The notes: generated from the sequence alone by a model not told the origin. Counted from the stretch's first letter, positions 26,840 to 37,197 are shown. The stretch: DNA of 64,000 bases from an uncultured Bacilli bacterium (GCA_934086315.1 CAKOHZ010000001.1:1-64000), one strand, 5' to 3'. Translations and numbers: made by a program.

Positions 26840-28205
26840 CACTTACTCCTAACTCATAAGGTGCATCTACTGTACCATTACCACCAGCTATCTTTAATTC
26901 TTTATTTAAATAAAATACTGGTCTTACATTATGTTTATTAGTAATTAAATCTCCATAGAAATTACCATCTTTATTAATTATATTAATTATTTGATTTGAT
27001 TCAATACCACGTGATAATGTTAATATATCATTATAATCGCTTATGAACATATCTGTAAGAGTATACATACCAACATAATCAGTATCTTTACTATTTCTTT
27101 CAGTTTCATAATCTAAATTATCCAAACTAAGTTTACCAGTAAACCAATAAGCATTAACCATCATATCTTTATTAAGTGTTTTAATATATGTTTTATTTAA
27201 ATATTCACCAACTGTATTTTTATCAGATGAATATATATTATTCTTTTTACTAAAATATGCTTTAGCATCTTCTCCATCTATTTGGATAACACCATCTAAA
27301 GCAACCTTAGTAGCTACTCCATAATTATGTATAATCTTAAATCTTTGATCACCAAATTTAACATATGTATTTATTGTTGCTTCTTCTAAAGTACTAGGAT
27401 TTACATCAAGTATTCTATATGGCTCATCTTTAGTACCTTTTCCACTTATCATAACTGTACCTGATGATATAGTAATAACTGGTCTAACAGCAAAAACTTT
27501 ACTAGTCATTTCATTAATACTAACTTCTCCATCATTAGTAATATAATAATTATGATTATCTTTATTATTTGTAGCCAAATAGAATGTCTCACCATTATTT
27601 AAGAAACTACTTTTACCACCAGCTTTATAATAATCATAAAGTGATAATATTGTTATTTTATTATCTGCTTCATTCTTATCACATGTTATATTTTTAACAT
27701 CATCAATAACGTCTTTACATAAATATGTATTTGCTAAATAATTAACAGATTCTTTAATATTATTTTCATAGAACCCACTAAGTTTAACATCTTCATTATA
27801 ATTTAACCATTTGTTTATATAAGAATTATCATATCCCTTTTCAAGACCTGAATACATAAGTGTAACACTCTTATCAGTTATAGCTTTAATATTTTTATCT
27901 TGATCAAGTCCAATAATTCTATACACTATACCAGAATATTCTAAATAGTTATCACTTACATCTCCTAAATATCTATATTCATTTCTTTCTTCATCATAAA
28001 CTAAACCTTTAGTTAAATCAACAAAACTTTGTTTCTTTAAAATAGTATCAACTAGAAGAACGGCATCATCACCATTACTTCTATTACCATTCTCTTGTAA
28101 ATAGTACTTAACCATTCTACATACATAAAATAGTATAATAAGAACTAGCACTAATACATTTAGTGCCATTAATACAGGTGTAATTTTAAGTCTTCTTCTA
28201 GCCAT
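26826..28205 (-). CDS. Membrane-anchored protein with two DUF6273-like domains
   Basis: 459 residues. An N-terminal transmembrane helix (about 8-32) is followed by two similar outer domains. The first starts IVYRIIGLDQD and ends VFAVRPVITI ... GKGTKDEPYRI; the second starts VKFGDQRFKIIH and ends NVRPVFYLN ... GNGTVDAPYEL. The paired VRPV and GxGTxDxPY endings show a tandem duplication. This style (an RIIG opening, a central wL, a closing vRPv) is that of DUF6273 surface proteins. No catalytic residues are apparent. It probably serves as a surface-binding partner of the CotH/VTC operon. Confidence 0.6.
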   Translation of the reverse strand: MARRRLKITPVLMALNVLVLVLIILFYVCRMVKYYLQENGNRSNGDDAVLLVDTILKKQSFVDLTKGLVYDEERNEYRYLGDVSDNYLEYSGIVYRIIGLDQDKNIKAITDKSVTLMYSGLEKGYDNSYINKWLNYNEDVKLSGFYENNIKESVNYLANTYLCKDVIDDVKNITCDKNEADNKITILSLYDYYKAGGKSSFLNNGETFYLATNNKDNHNYYITNDGEVSINEMTSKVFAVRPVITISSGTVMISGKGTKDEPYRILDVNPSTLEEATINTYVKFGDQRFKIIHNYGVATKVALDGVIQIDGEDAKAYFSKKNNIYSSDKNTVGEYLNKTYIKTLNKDMMVNAYWFTGKLSLDNLDYETERNSKDTDYVGMYTLTDMFISDYNDILTLSRGIESNQIINIINKDGNFYGDLITNKHNVRPVFYLNKELKIAGGNGTVDAPYELGVSDEEN

Positions 28206-28213
28206 AAAAACTC

Positions 28214-28897
28214 CTAACTTCCAAAATCATTTTGATATGCTATTAAACTAGCATTTACTACTCCATCTATTCCATTAAATTGATCTACAAGTACAGTATC
28301 TATACCGCCTTTTTTATTTTCTTTTACATCTACTTCTAATGATAATTCTACTTCATTACCAAATATTGCTTTACTTCTAATTTTAAATTTCTTAATAGTT
28401 TTAAGTTTTTTTAATACAGATTCATGAGCACTAGATTTATATTTAATAACAAGTAAATATCTATTAGATGTTTTAAATCCCATTAAGTAACTTAGGAAAT
28501 ATAATACTCCAATACCTAATGTTGCAACTAAAGCAGGAACATAAAGACCAGCTCCGGCCATAATACCAGCAGCTATTCCCCAAAACATAAATCCAGTATC
28601 AACAGGTTCTTTAACAGCTGTTCTAAAACGAACGATAGATAAAGCACCAACCATACCTAAAGATAAACTAATATTAGAATTAATTGTTCTAATAATCATC
28701 GCAGTAACCATCGCAAGCATAATTATACATAATGAGAATGCTTTTGAATACACTACTCCAGTATATGTCTTTCTATATACATAAACTATAAATAATCCTA
28801 TTATGAATGCTACTACTAATGAAAGTAACATATCAACAGTAGATACACTACCAGTAAATTGTTCTAAAAAAGATTTTTTAAATATACTTAATATCAT
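28214..28897 (-). CDS. DUF4956 membrane protein
   Basis: 227 residues. Four or five transmembrane helices lie in the first 140 residues; the core GMVGALSIVRFRTAVKEP followed by DTGFMFWGIAAGIMAGAG is the signature of DUF4956. The C-terminal 90 residues form a cytosolic domain with alternating strands (YLLVIKYKS ... VELSLEVDV). These proteins are regularly found beside VTC-domain and CotH proteins, as here; the role is unknown. The start at 28897 lies six bases behind AGGAG; the TTG two codons earlier was rejected. Confidence 0.88.
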   Translation of the reverse strand: MILSIFKKSFLEQFTGSVSTVDMLLSLVVAFIIGLFIVYVYRKTYTGVVYSKAFSLCIIMLAMVTAMIIRTINSNISLSLGMVGALSIVRFRTAVKEPVDTGFMFWGIAAGIMAGAGLYVPALVATLGIGVLYFLSYLMGFKTSNRYLLVIKYKSSAHESVLKKLKTIKKFKIRSKAIFGNEVELSLEVDVKENKKGGIDTVLVDQFNGIDGVVNASLIAYQNDFGS

Positions 28898-28906
28898 TTC
28901 CAACTC

Positions 28907-29593
28907 CTATTTAATACTTCTACATATTGCAAACTTACTTACAGCTTCTCTACAAGCAGGTATATCATTTAAAATATTTGCTATATGTAAAGGTAATATT
29001 TCATTAAATTTTACTTCTAATACTTGTTTACCAGGTTCATCAACATTATATCTTGGATAACTAGTATTAAATAAATCATAATTATATAAACTACTTTGTA
29101 TATTAGAATCAAATGTAATTCTAACTTCACTTATTGGATAAGTAAAAGCAGTTCTATGATACTCAACTATAACACTAGGTACAAGTCCTTTATTTTTATA
29201 GTTAGTAATAAACTCAAGTAACAACCCTTCAGGATTATCAATCTCATCTACTTTACCATTTAATATTTTACTATATATATCTTTTGAAATCAACATTTGT
29301 TCTTTAGCTGTATAATTATTATGTTTCATTTTCTTTTCAAGTCTTATAAATGAGTCAACATCGTTATACATCCTAATTCTATATTTTTTTCTATAAAGAA
29401 CTCCATCCATCTTTTCATAATATGAACTAGAATCTCTATCATCAAAATATAAACTCTTAATCAAATATGATCCATCTTTATAATATGCATTTTTATCTTT
29501 ACCAAGTATTAATGATAATTTTTGTTTTAATATTTCTGCAGCACTATTAGATATTTTAAATTTTAATTCATGTCTATATTTATATTCTTTCAT
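28907..29593 (-). CDS. VTC-domain protein (polyphosphate polymerase type)
   Basis: 228 residues of the VTC superfamily, whose yeast member Vtc4 makes polyphosphate from ATP inside a tunnel. YRHELKFKIS, IKSLYFDD, YRKKYRIRMYN, RLEKKMKHNN, VIVEYHRTAF, VRITFDSNI and VLEVKFN give the alternating basic and acidic residues that line the tunnel. It has no signal, so it acts in the cytosol or at the inner membrane face, probably with DUF4956. It overlaps the cotH stop by four bases (ATGA). Confidence 0.88.
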   Translation of the reverse strand: MKEYKYRHELKFKISNSAAEILKQKLSLILGKDKNAYYKDGSYLIKSLYFDDRDSSSYYEKMDGVLYRKKYRIRMYNDVDSFIRLEKKMKHNNYTAKEQMLISKDIYSKILNGKVDEIDNPEGLLLEFITNYKNKGLVPSVIVEYHRTAFTYPISEVRITFDSNIQSSLYNYDLFNTSYPRYNVDEPGKQVLEVKFNEILPLHIANILNDIPACREAVSKFAICRSIK

Positions 29594-32505
29594 TCTACAT
29601 CACCAAAATATTTCTTTACTTCACTATCAGATAATCCAAAATATGATTTAGCATATTTAACTATATATGAATTTCTACTTTTAGCATATTTTTTCATTGA
29701 GCTAATTGAATCTTCCCAATTACTATAAGAATTATTCCATCTATTCGCATTTCTCTTGAATTCGTCTTTTCCTATAGTATCGACTACTTCGTCAATTCTT
29801 TTATTAACATTTTTATATGCCCAAGTATTATTTAAGTTGTATGATAGACGTTCTACAAATGTCTTTTTAAATTCATCATTCTTCATCATGTTTCTTAAAA
29901 GTGTAGTTGGAAAATTCCAAGAGCCCATACCAGCAGCACTAGTATATTCTTTAAATGAATCTTTGTTTGTTCTAAAGAATCCTGAATCTAAGTCATAGAA
30001 TATATATTTCCATTTACCATTATCTATCAAATGATTACTAAAATAACGAGTATTTAATATATCATAATTAGCTGTATATATTTCACCAATCCAGAAATCT
30101 ATAAAACTTTGAACATCAATTTGTTCTTTAATTTTCTCATAGTTCTTACTATTACTAAGATTATTATTATTTATAAAACTAATCATAGAATTATAATTTT
30201 TATCTGTACCTATTTTAACTTCTCCATCTATTCTAAGGATACTAGTATTATCTTTTGTTGCTTTAACATTATAGTGATTTGATACAAATGTTTCATCTAC
30301 TTTTTCACGTATAAAGTATATTCCCCAATATTTACCATTTATATATAAAACAATTGGTAAATAATCTTGAACATCTACATCAGTATATTCACTCATTAAA
30401 GAAGTTGCCACAACATCTTTAATTACTGCTCTCTTATCATATTGAAACTCATCTTGACTACCAGTACGAAGTACTAATGAATCAAACACACTAGAATCTA
30501 CATTCTTAAATACTTTATATTTAAGTTTAGCATCTCCATATTTCTTTTTAAATTTAATTTCATAGCTTTTCTTTTTATAACTTCTAGTTGAACCACCAAA
30601 TAATTTAAGTCCAACATTTATACTAAATCCTTCACCATCTTTATCAAAGTATTCTACGTATCCATGTTCTTGTACCTTACTATTCAAACTAGTATTATTA
30701 TTTACTTTTCTAAGTTTCTTTTGATCTATTACAAGAGACATAACAGATACTTTATGACTATTATCAAGTATGTATGAATAAGTTTCAGTTTCACTAGATA
30801 ATTTACCAGATTCTTTACTCATTATTCTTAAAACAGTAGTCTTCTTAATAGTAAGAGGACTACTGTATACTTTAGAAGATGTAGTTGGTTCTGAGCCATC
30901 TAACGTGTAATAAATTTTTCCACTTCCTGTAAGTGTTACTTTATATTCCTTATTAGGATCATATACTCCAGATTTTATATCAGCAGTTGGGACATAACTT
31001 ACTGCTTCAGTACCACTTCCATTTTTACTACTAGGTGTTGGCTTACTAAAGTATTGTATAGATGAACCATTTCTCCCCATAGAATATCCTAAAGGTACAT
31101 TAGCAACCATTATAGAATCAACTATTTCATCATCATGAGTTAAATATACAGCTTCTGTATCTCCTAATTTAAATGATGCATATTGATATTTACTATTAGA
31201 AAGTTTAGTATCACCTGATGCCATAACTATGTAATACTCTCCACTCTTAAGTTCTACTTTAGGAAGTTTATAAGAACACATTGTATTATCATTAGTAGTT
31301 AAACAATAATTATTAAGATTAATTGTTTTACCACTGTTATTGTAAAGTTCTATCCAATCATAATAATTACCACCATTTTGTTCTAAATAAGAATAATTAT
31401 TATTCATTACTTCATTTATTATTAAATCTTTAGGTGTACTTAAATATTTCTTTTGAAAAGCTTTAATTCCATCAACATTATTTTGATATCCAGGACTTAT
31501 TGCATTATTTTGTAAGAATTTTCCATCCTCTTTAATATAACCAATACCATTAGGTAGATTCTTATATTCTACTTTATCAACTATTTTACCCTTACTATTA
31601 GTAAGTACTGCAAATCCATTTTTACTATCAAGTTTAAATCCAGTACTTAATTCTTCACAAGTCTTACAACTTTTTCCTGAAGTATATACAACTATTACCT
31701 CTCCTGGATCTAATGTTACACTTGGAAATTGCCATTTAAATGAAGCAATCTCACTATTAGAAAGTCCATAATTAGCAAGGTCAACTCTATCTTTACTAAC
31801 ATTTCTAACTTCTATATACCCACTATATTCACCATTTTTATTTTTAAAGTTTCCTTTATTATTAGCAAGTATTTCATTTATTTCTATGACTTTTTCTTCG
31901 TCGCTTATTAATGAAGCTAAGAATTCACTTCTTCCTTCTTTAGTATTAGCATATCCAGGAGTAGCTTCAGCTTGTACTACCCATTTTCCATCTAAATCAC
32001 GAGCCATAACTGTATTACCATCAAGTGCCACAGTATCTACTGCATCAACCACTTTACCATTAGGCTTAAACAAAGCCATTCTTTCTCCACCTGATGCTTT
32101 AAGTTTAAAATTAGCATATAATCCTTCACTTCTATTACCACTTAAGAACACAACAATATATTCTTTAGGCCCAATTATAGTTTCAGGAAATACCCACTTA
32201 ACTTTACTTTCTTCATCACTAAGTCCATAATCTTTAAGATTAACATCTTTTTCACTACCATTATATATTTCTACATAATCATATATTTTTCCATTTTCAT
32301 CAGCATAAGCACCCTTATTAGATGACATAATCTCATTTATAACAAGTTTTGATATATTAACTTCTCCATCAGTAAGCTCAGCCTTATCTAGAGAATTTAC
32401 TTTTCTTTCAGATATATAATTTAATACAGTTAAACCAACTATTAATAGAATAGCTACTATAAAAAATCCAATATTATTTTTAAGTTTTTTAAAATTAAAT
32501 CCCAT
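29590..32505 (-). CDS. CotH kinase-like surface protein with lamin-tail domains
   Basis: 971 residues. A transmembrane anchor at about 12-30 is followed by three lamin-tail-like domains (about 50-165, 200-340, 355-490; repeats of LVINEIMSSN, IEINEILANN, LIINEVMNNN), a chitobiase-type C-terminal domain (YYTLDGSEPTTS, about 515-580) and a CotH module (about 585-900). The CotH part has LKLFGGSTRSYKKKSYEIKF, VLRTGSQDE, KYWGIYFIREK, NTRYF and the metal motif YIFYDLDSGF. In Bacillus, CotH phosphorylates spore-coat proteins; here the protein is anchored outside the membrane. It opens the operon that runs on to VTC, DUF4956, the glycosidase and pgk-tpiA. It ends in TGA. Confidence 0.9.
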   Translation of the reverse strand: MGFNFKKLKNNIGFFIVAILLIVGLTVLNYISERKVNSLDKAELTDGEVNISKLVINEIMSSNKGAYADENGKIYDYVEIYNGSEKDVNLKDYGLSDEESKVKWVFPETIIGPKEYIVVFLSGNRSEGLYANFKLKASGGERMALFKPNGKVVDAVDTVALDGNTVMARDLDGKWVVQAEATPGYANTKEGRSEFLASLISDEEKVIEINEILANNKGNFKNKNGEYSGYIEVRNVSKDRVDLANYGLSNSEIASFKWQFPSVTLDPGEVIVVYTSGKSCKTCEELSTGFKLDSKNGFAVLTNSKGKIVDKVEYKNLPNGIGYIKEDGKFLQNNAISPGYQNNVDGIKAFQKKYLSTPKDLIINEVMNNNYSYLEQNGGNYYDWIELYNNSGKTINLNNYCLTTNDNTMCSYKLPKVELKSGEYYIVMASGDTKLSNSKYQYASFKLGDTEAVYLTHDDEIVDSIMVANVPLGYSMGRNGSSIQYFSKPTPSSKNGSGTEAVSYVPTADIKSGVYDPNKEYKVTLTGSGKIYYTLDGSEPTTSSKVYSSPLTIKKTTVLRIMSKESGKLSSETETYSYILDNSHKVSVMSLVIDQKKLRKVNNNTSLNSKVQEHGYVEYFDKDGEGFSINVGLKLFGGSTRSYKKKSYEIKFKKKYGDAKLKYKVFKNVDSSVFDSLVLRTGSQDEFQYDKRAVIKDVVATSLMSEYTDVDVQDYLPIVLYINGKYWGIYFIREKVDETFVSNHYNVKATKDNTSILRIDGEVKIGTDKNYNSMISFINNNNLSNSKNYEKIKEQIDVQSFIDFWIGEIYTANYDILNTRYFSNHLIDNGKWKYIFYDLDSGFFRTNKDSFKEYTSAAGMGSWNFPTTLLRNMMKNDEFKKTFVERLSYNLNNTWAYKNVNKRIDEVVDTIGKDEFKRNANRWNNSYSNWEDSISSMKKYAKSRNSYIVKYAKSYFGLSDSEVKKYFGDVE

Positions 32506-32594
32506 AATAAAAACTCCTATTATAATTATACTATAATAAGAGTTATATTTCTATTACTAAGAATTTTTTTTTATAAATTTTACACAAACTTTAT

Positions 32595-34397
32595 CTACTC
32601 AACAGTAACACTCTTTGCTAAGTTTCTAGGTTTATCTATATCACATTTATTTAGTTTAGCCACATCATACGCAAGTAATTGACAAGCAACCATAATCACT
32701 AAGTTTTGGCAGAATTCACTTGTTAATGGTACTACTATATCATAGTCACTAACACTTTTATCTATATTAATAGACTCTTTTCTAATAGTAATTATTTTAG
32801 CACCTCTAGTTTTAGCTTCTATAATATTACTTATAGTCTTTTCGCTAACTGAAAACTCTGTTAACAAAGATATTACAGGAGTATCTTTAGATATCAATGC
32901 TATTGGTCCATGTTTAAGCTCCCCAGCTGCAAAACATTCACTATGAATATATGATATTTCTTTTAATTTTAAACTTGCTTCATAACAACTATAAATATCT
33001 ATACCACGACCAATATAATACATATCTTGTTCTTTATATATAGATTTAGCTATTTTAAGATAATCATCTTTTTCGATAACTTTCTTTATGAACTTAGGTA
33101 ATTTCTTAAATTCTTCAAATATTCTAGTTAATTCTTTTTTATCTATAATTCTATTTCTATACATAAGTTTTAATATAAGTAAACTACATATATAACTTTG
33201 ACTAAAATATCCCTTAGTAGTGGCAACACATATTTCAGGACCAGCAAGCATAGGCATAACCATGTCTGCCTCACGAGCTATTGTTGATGATATTACATTT
33301 ACTATTGCAAGAGTATCTACTCCCTCACTCTTACACATACGAAGACTAGCAAGAGTATCAGCAGTTTCTCCACTTTGAGATAACACTACTACAAGAACAT
33401 CTTTATCAAAGTAATGATTAGTATATCTATATTCACTAGCATTATACACATTTGCATAAAAATCTCTAGTAGTAGCATATTTATCTATAAAATACTTACC
33501 AATTAATGCTGCATGATATGCACTACCACAAGCTACAAAATCTATGCGTTTATACTTACTTAAATCAACTACTGAATCACTAAATTCAGAATCATTAACA
33601 ATATATTTCGCATATAATTTATCAGCGACTTCACTTTGCTCAACGATTTCTTTCATCATAAAATGATCATATCCATCTTTTTGGGCACTTTCTATATCAA
33701 ATGAAGATACTTCCATATTTTTAGGAATAATTATTCCATTATAATAAACATTATAGCCATCATTTATTTCAACAATTTCATCATCCTCAATATAAACAAA
33801 ATTCTTAGTATACGCTAAAAACGCTGATATATCACTAGATAAGAAATATTCATCTTCGCCCACACCTAATACTAATGGAACATTCTTCTTAACTCCATAT
33901 AGCACATCTTTTCCTTCAAACATTATACCTAACGCATAACTACCTTTAACATGCTCTATAGCTTTTTCTATTGCTTCAAGTTCATTATTTCCATTATAGT
34001 ATGAATCAATTAAAGCACATACTCTTTCTGTATCAGTTTCACTCTTAAAGTCATAATTTTTAACAAGCTCTTCTACTTCTTTATAATTTTCAAAAATACC
34101 ATTATGTATTAAGACTACTCTACCAACCTTATGAGGATGACAATTTTCTTCGCAAACTTTTCCGTGAGTAGCCCATCTAGTATGAGCTATACCACAAGTA
34201 GCTTTATCAAAATCATAACGTTTAGATTTTTCTCTTAAATTTTCTATCTTACCAACTGATTTAACGATTCTTATTTTATTATTATCTAGAACTGCTATTC
34301 CTGCAGAATCATATCCCCTATATTCTAAAGTTTCAAGGCCATTTAATAAAACTTCTTTAACGTTTCTTTTTCCCTTATAACCTACTATTCCACACAT
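32595..34397 (-). CDS. glmS: Glutamine-fructose-6-phosphate aminotransferase
   Basis: GlmS, 600 residues, making glucosamine 6-phosphate for peptidoglycan. The N-terminal Cys (MCGIVGYKG), LEYRGYDSAGIA and HTRWATHG form the glutaminase half; two SIS domains follow (VACGSAYHAAL, VLSQSGETADTLASL; YYIGRGIDIYSCYEASLKLKE, AELKHGPIALI) and the end reads DKPRNLAKSVTVE. Its upstream gap is only 110 bases and shows no glmS ribozyme, so control differs from Bacillus subtilis. A GGAGA site precedes the start. Confidence 0.97.
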   Translation of the reverse strand: MCGIVGYKGKRNVKEVLLNGLETLEYRGYDSAGIAVLDNNKIRIVKSVGKIENLREKSKRYDFDKATCGIAHTRWATHGKVCEENCHPHKVGRVVLIHNGIFENYKEVEELVKNYDFKSETDTERVCALIDSYYNGNNELEAIEKAIEHVKGSYALGIMFEGKDVLYGVKKNVPLVLGVGEDEYFLSSDISAFLAYTKNFVYIEDDEIVEINDGYNVYYNGIIIPKNMEVSSFDIESAQKDGYDHFMMKEIVEQSEVADKLYAKYIVNDSEFSDSVVDLSKYKRIDFVACGSAYHAALIGKYFIDKYATTRDFYANVYNASEYRYTNHYFDKDVLVVVLSQSGETADTLASLRMCKSEGVDTLAIVNVISSTIAREADMVMPMLAGPEICVATTKGYFSQSYICSLLILKLMYRNRIIDKKELTRIFEEFKKLPKFIKKVIEKDDYLKIAKSIYKEQDMYYIGRGIDIYSCYEASLKLKEISYIHSECFAAGELKHGPIALISKDTPVISLLTEFSVSEKTISNIIEAKTRGAKIITIRKESINIDKSVSDYDIVVPLTSEFCQNLVIMVACQLLAYDVAKLNKCDIDKPRNLAKSVTVE

Positions 34398-34476
34398 AAA
34401 TATATTTCTCCTTATATAAATTATATATTATATCTTTTTAAATTGATATCTATTTTATGTTTACTTGACACAAAAA

Positions 34477-34500
34477 AAGAAATAACTTTCGTTACTTCTT
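34477..34500 (-). terminator. Terminator of gap
   Basis: Ten-base-pair stem AAGAAGTAAC / GTTATTTCTT (one G-T pair) with a GAAA loop, followed by T7 on the minus strand. Between it and glmS only AT-rich sequence is seen. Confidence 0.85.
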
Positions 34501-34508
34501 AATAATTA

Positions 34509-35504
34509 TTACATAAATAATTTCATAGTTCTAATCATTTGAGCAGTATAACCTACTTCATTATCATACCAAGCTACTACTTTTAATAATTGCTTTCCAT
34601 TTTCTTCTACCATATTAGTAAGAAGTCCATCTACTGTAGCTCCAACTGTTTCACCAATAATATCACTACTTACAATTGGATCTTCTGTATATTTTAATGT
34701 TTCACTTTGATTAGATTTAAATAAATTATTCACTTTTTCTACTGTAGCTGTTTTTTCTAGTTCAAGTGTAACATCTATTACAGAACCATCTCCAGTAGGA
34801 ACTCTAAATGCTAATCCATCAAGTCTTCCATTTAAATGTGGAATTACTTTTCCTATTTGACTAGCAGCCCCTGTACTAGTTGGAATAATATTTAATGATG
34901 CAGCTCTTCCACGTCTAGCTTTTATTCCTTTTTTATGTGGAATATCTAATGTTTCTTGATCGTTAGTCATGGCATGTACTGTTGTCATAAAACCTTTTTT
35001 AATACCAAACTTATCATCAATTAATTTAAGTACTGGAGCAAGACAGTTAGTAGTACAACTTGCAGCACTAATTACAACATCATCATGAGTTAATATTTCA
35101 TCATTTACCCCATAAACTATTGTTTTAGCTTCATCCTTAGCAGGAGCACTAATAATTACATGTTTAGCGCCAGCATGTATATGAGCTTGACATTTTTCAA
35201 CTGAAGTAAATACACCAGTACATTCAAGTACCACATCTACTCCAAGTTCTTTCCAAGGAAGTTTAGAAGGATCACTTTCAGCATATACTTTAATTCTTCT
35301 ATTTTTAACAAATAATTCATCTTCATCAAAACTAATTTTACTTTTATTAGTTCTATGAACTGAATCATATTTGTATAAATATGCTAGTTGCACAGGATCA
35401 GTAAGATCATTAATTGCTACTACCTCTATATCTTTATCATCTTCAAGTAATCTAAGAGCTGTTCTACCTATTCTACCAAAACCATTAATTGCTATTTTTA
35501 ACAT
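34509..35504 (-). CDS. gap: Glyceraldehyde-3-phosphate dehydrogenase
   Basis: GAPDH, 331 residues. INGFGRIGRTALR binds NAD; Cys150 in SAASCTTNCLAPV is the catalytic thiol; RGRAASLNIIPTSTGAA and the late AWYDNEVGYTAQM are standard. It lies 12 bases behind the TGS-kinase gene in the same orientation and ends in a strong terminator. Pgk, TIM and GpmI are encoded 9-14 kb away, not in one operon as in many Bacilli. Confidence 0.97.
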   Translation of the reverse strand: MLKIAINGFGRIGRTALRLLEDDKDIEVVAINDLTDPVQLAYLYKYDSVHRTNKSKISFDEDELFVKNRRIKVYAESDPSKLPWKELGVDVVLECTGVFTSVEKCQAHIHAGAKHVIISAPAKDEAKTIVYGVNDEILTHDDVVISAASCTTNCLAPVLKLIDDKFGIKKGFMTTVHAMTNDQETLDIPHKKGIKARRGRAASLNIIPTSTGAASQIGKVIPHLNGRLDGLAFRVPTGDGSVIDVTLELEKTATVEKVNNLFKSNQSETLKYTEDPIVSSDIIGETVGATVDGLLTNMVEENGKQLLKVVAWYDNEVGYTAQMIRTMKLFM

Positions 35505-35516
35505 TTATTTCATCTC

Positions 35517-37160
35517 CTATTCAAAATAACTATTTCCGATAAATTCTCTAAGTACACTAGTATGTGGTACATATTCACTTGGTATACTAATAAAACATTT
35601 TAAGAAATTTAATATTCTTATTGCTTCTTCATAATTTGGTGAAACCTTACTAATTGAATAAAGTAATGGTTCCGCATAAGTTCTAAGTACACCTATTTCA
35701 TAAGCAAGTGATGTATTTAAAATAATATCTGCTTCCATTTGATGTGGATAAACATAAGTTTCTTCACTTTCTCTCATACCTATCCAACTATCTAATGTAT
35801 GTTGTGCAGAATATCCACGAGTTTTATAGTCTCTAACCATACGTCTTAAAAGTCTTAAATCAGTCGTTGATATATGATTATGTCTATCAAGACCTATTGG
35901 TGTAAATGGACTAATATATATTTTCAATTTATTTTTCTTTTCTATAGAAGAACTCATTTTTTCACTTATTGCATGTAAACCTTCAATTATTAATACTTGA
36001 TTTTCTTTTAATGTAGTTGGTTTACGTTTATATTCTTTCTCACCAGTAATAAAATTATACGTTGGTAATACAACTTCTTTACCAGCAAGTAAACTCTTAA
36101 GTTGCATATTGAATAACTTAGTATCTATTGCTTCAATACATTCATACTCATAACTACCATCAGGTTTACGAGGACTATCAACTCTTTCTACAAAATAATC
36201 ATCTGTTGAAAGCACTAATGTATCTATTCCTTTAGACTTTAAATACAATGCAAGTTTTTTAGATGTAGTAGTTTTACCACTAGATGATGGTCCTGATATA
36301 AATATAGCTTTAATACCTCTATTTTCAACTACTTTATTTGCTATAGCTTGCATATTTTCATCATATAATATTTCATTAGTTTGAATAAAATCAGCTATTT
36401 CACCCTTACAAACTATTTTATTTACTTCTCCAGCATATCTAACACCTAAATCAGAAAGCCTCTTTTCATAAGTCTTAAATGCATTTAATACAAGAGGTAT
36501 ATGTGTATATTTAGGTACAACATTATTGATTGGGAAACTAAGCACTATACCATTAGGTGATACATAAGTCAAGTCAAATCTCTTAAGTATGCCAGTAGAT
36601 GCAGGCATAATATAATAGAAATAATTATACAAGTCTCCAAGTTCATATAAAGTTACAGAATCATTAGTCATATATGTATAATTTAAACATTTCTCTTTTT
36701 CGCCTAAATTACTACAATAATCATAAGCATCTTTTCTTGAAACACTAATATTCTTAAATGGAATATCCTGATTAATAATTTGTTTCATTTTTTTCTTTAT
36801 TTCACTAACTACAGTTCTATCAACTTGTCTTTTCATATCTATTTCAGTATAGATAGATTTGTCAATAGAATGTTTAATATGTACAATTGCTTTATCATCA
36901 TATAATTCTTTAACTGCCATTAAATACACATATTGAAGTCCTTTTGTGTATATTTTTCTTCCCGTTCTATCAGCTACAGTTATAAAATTAATATATGAAT
37001 CATCCATAATTTCAAACTCTGCATTTTGAGCATTACCATTAACTCTTAGAGCAATAACTTGATCATTACCTAATAATTTCAATACTTCTCTAACAGTAGT
37101 TCCTCTATTAAGATTCATTTCCTGCCCATCTTCAAATACAAGTTTAATATCTTTTTTCAT
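35517..37160 (-). CDS. Uridine kinase-like nucleoside kinase with TGS domain
   Basis: 547 residues. An N-terminal TGS domain (about 1-60) and a threonyl-tRNA-synthetase-like second domain precede a phosphoribulokinase/uridine kinase domain with Walker A SGPSSSGKTTTSKKL (about 288-302), ALYLKSKG, LSTDDYFVER and LIIEGLHAI. This fused architecture is common in Bacillota and is annotated as a nucleoside kinase; the natural substrate is not settled. The start at 37160 follows AGGTGA by about eight bases; an in-frame GTG at 37172 lies inside that site and was rejected. Confidence 0.9.
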   Translation of the reverse strand: MKKDIKLVFEDGQEMNLNRGTTVREVLKLLGNDQVIALRVNGNAQNAEFEIMDDSYINFITVADRTGRKIYTKGLQYVYLMAVKELYDDKAIVHIKHSIDKSIYTEIDMKRQVDRTVVSEIKKKMKQIINQDIPFKNISVSRKDAYDYCSNLGEKEKCLNYTYMTNDSVTLYELGDLYNYFYYIMPASTGILKRFDLTYVSPNGIVLSFPINNVVPKYTHIPLVLNAFKTYEKRLSDLGVRYAGEVNKIVCKGEIADFIQTNEILYDENMQAIANKVVENRGIKAIFISGPSSSGKTTTSKKLALYLKSKGIDTLVLSTDDYFVERVDSPRKPDGSYEYECIEAIDTKLFNMQLKSLLAGKEVVLPTYNFITGEKEYKRKPTTLKENQVLIIEGLHAISEKMSSSIEKKNKLKIYISPFTPIGLDRHNHISTTDLRLLRRMVRDYKTRGYSAQHTLDSWIGMRESEETYVYPHQMEADIILNTSLAYEIGVLRTYAEPLLYSISKVSPNYEEAIRILNFLKCFISIPSEYVPHTSVLREFIGNSYFE

Positions 37161-37197
37161 ATAAATAATCACCTTTACTATTATTATTGATAATAAT

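Noticed and set aside
34398..34508. A glmS ribozyme before glmS
   Set aside because: The gap is about 110 bases, mostly taken by the gap terminator and AT-rich promoter-like sequence; none of the conserved ribozyme core or its 150-base length is present.
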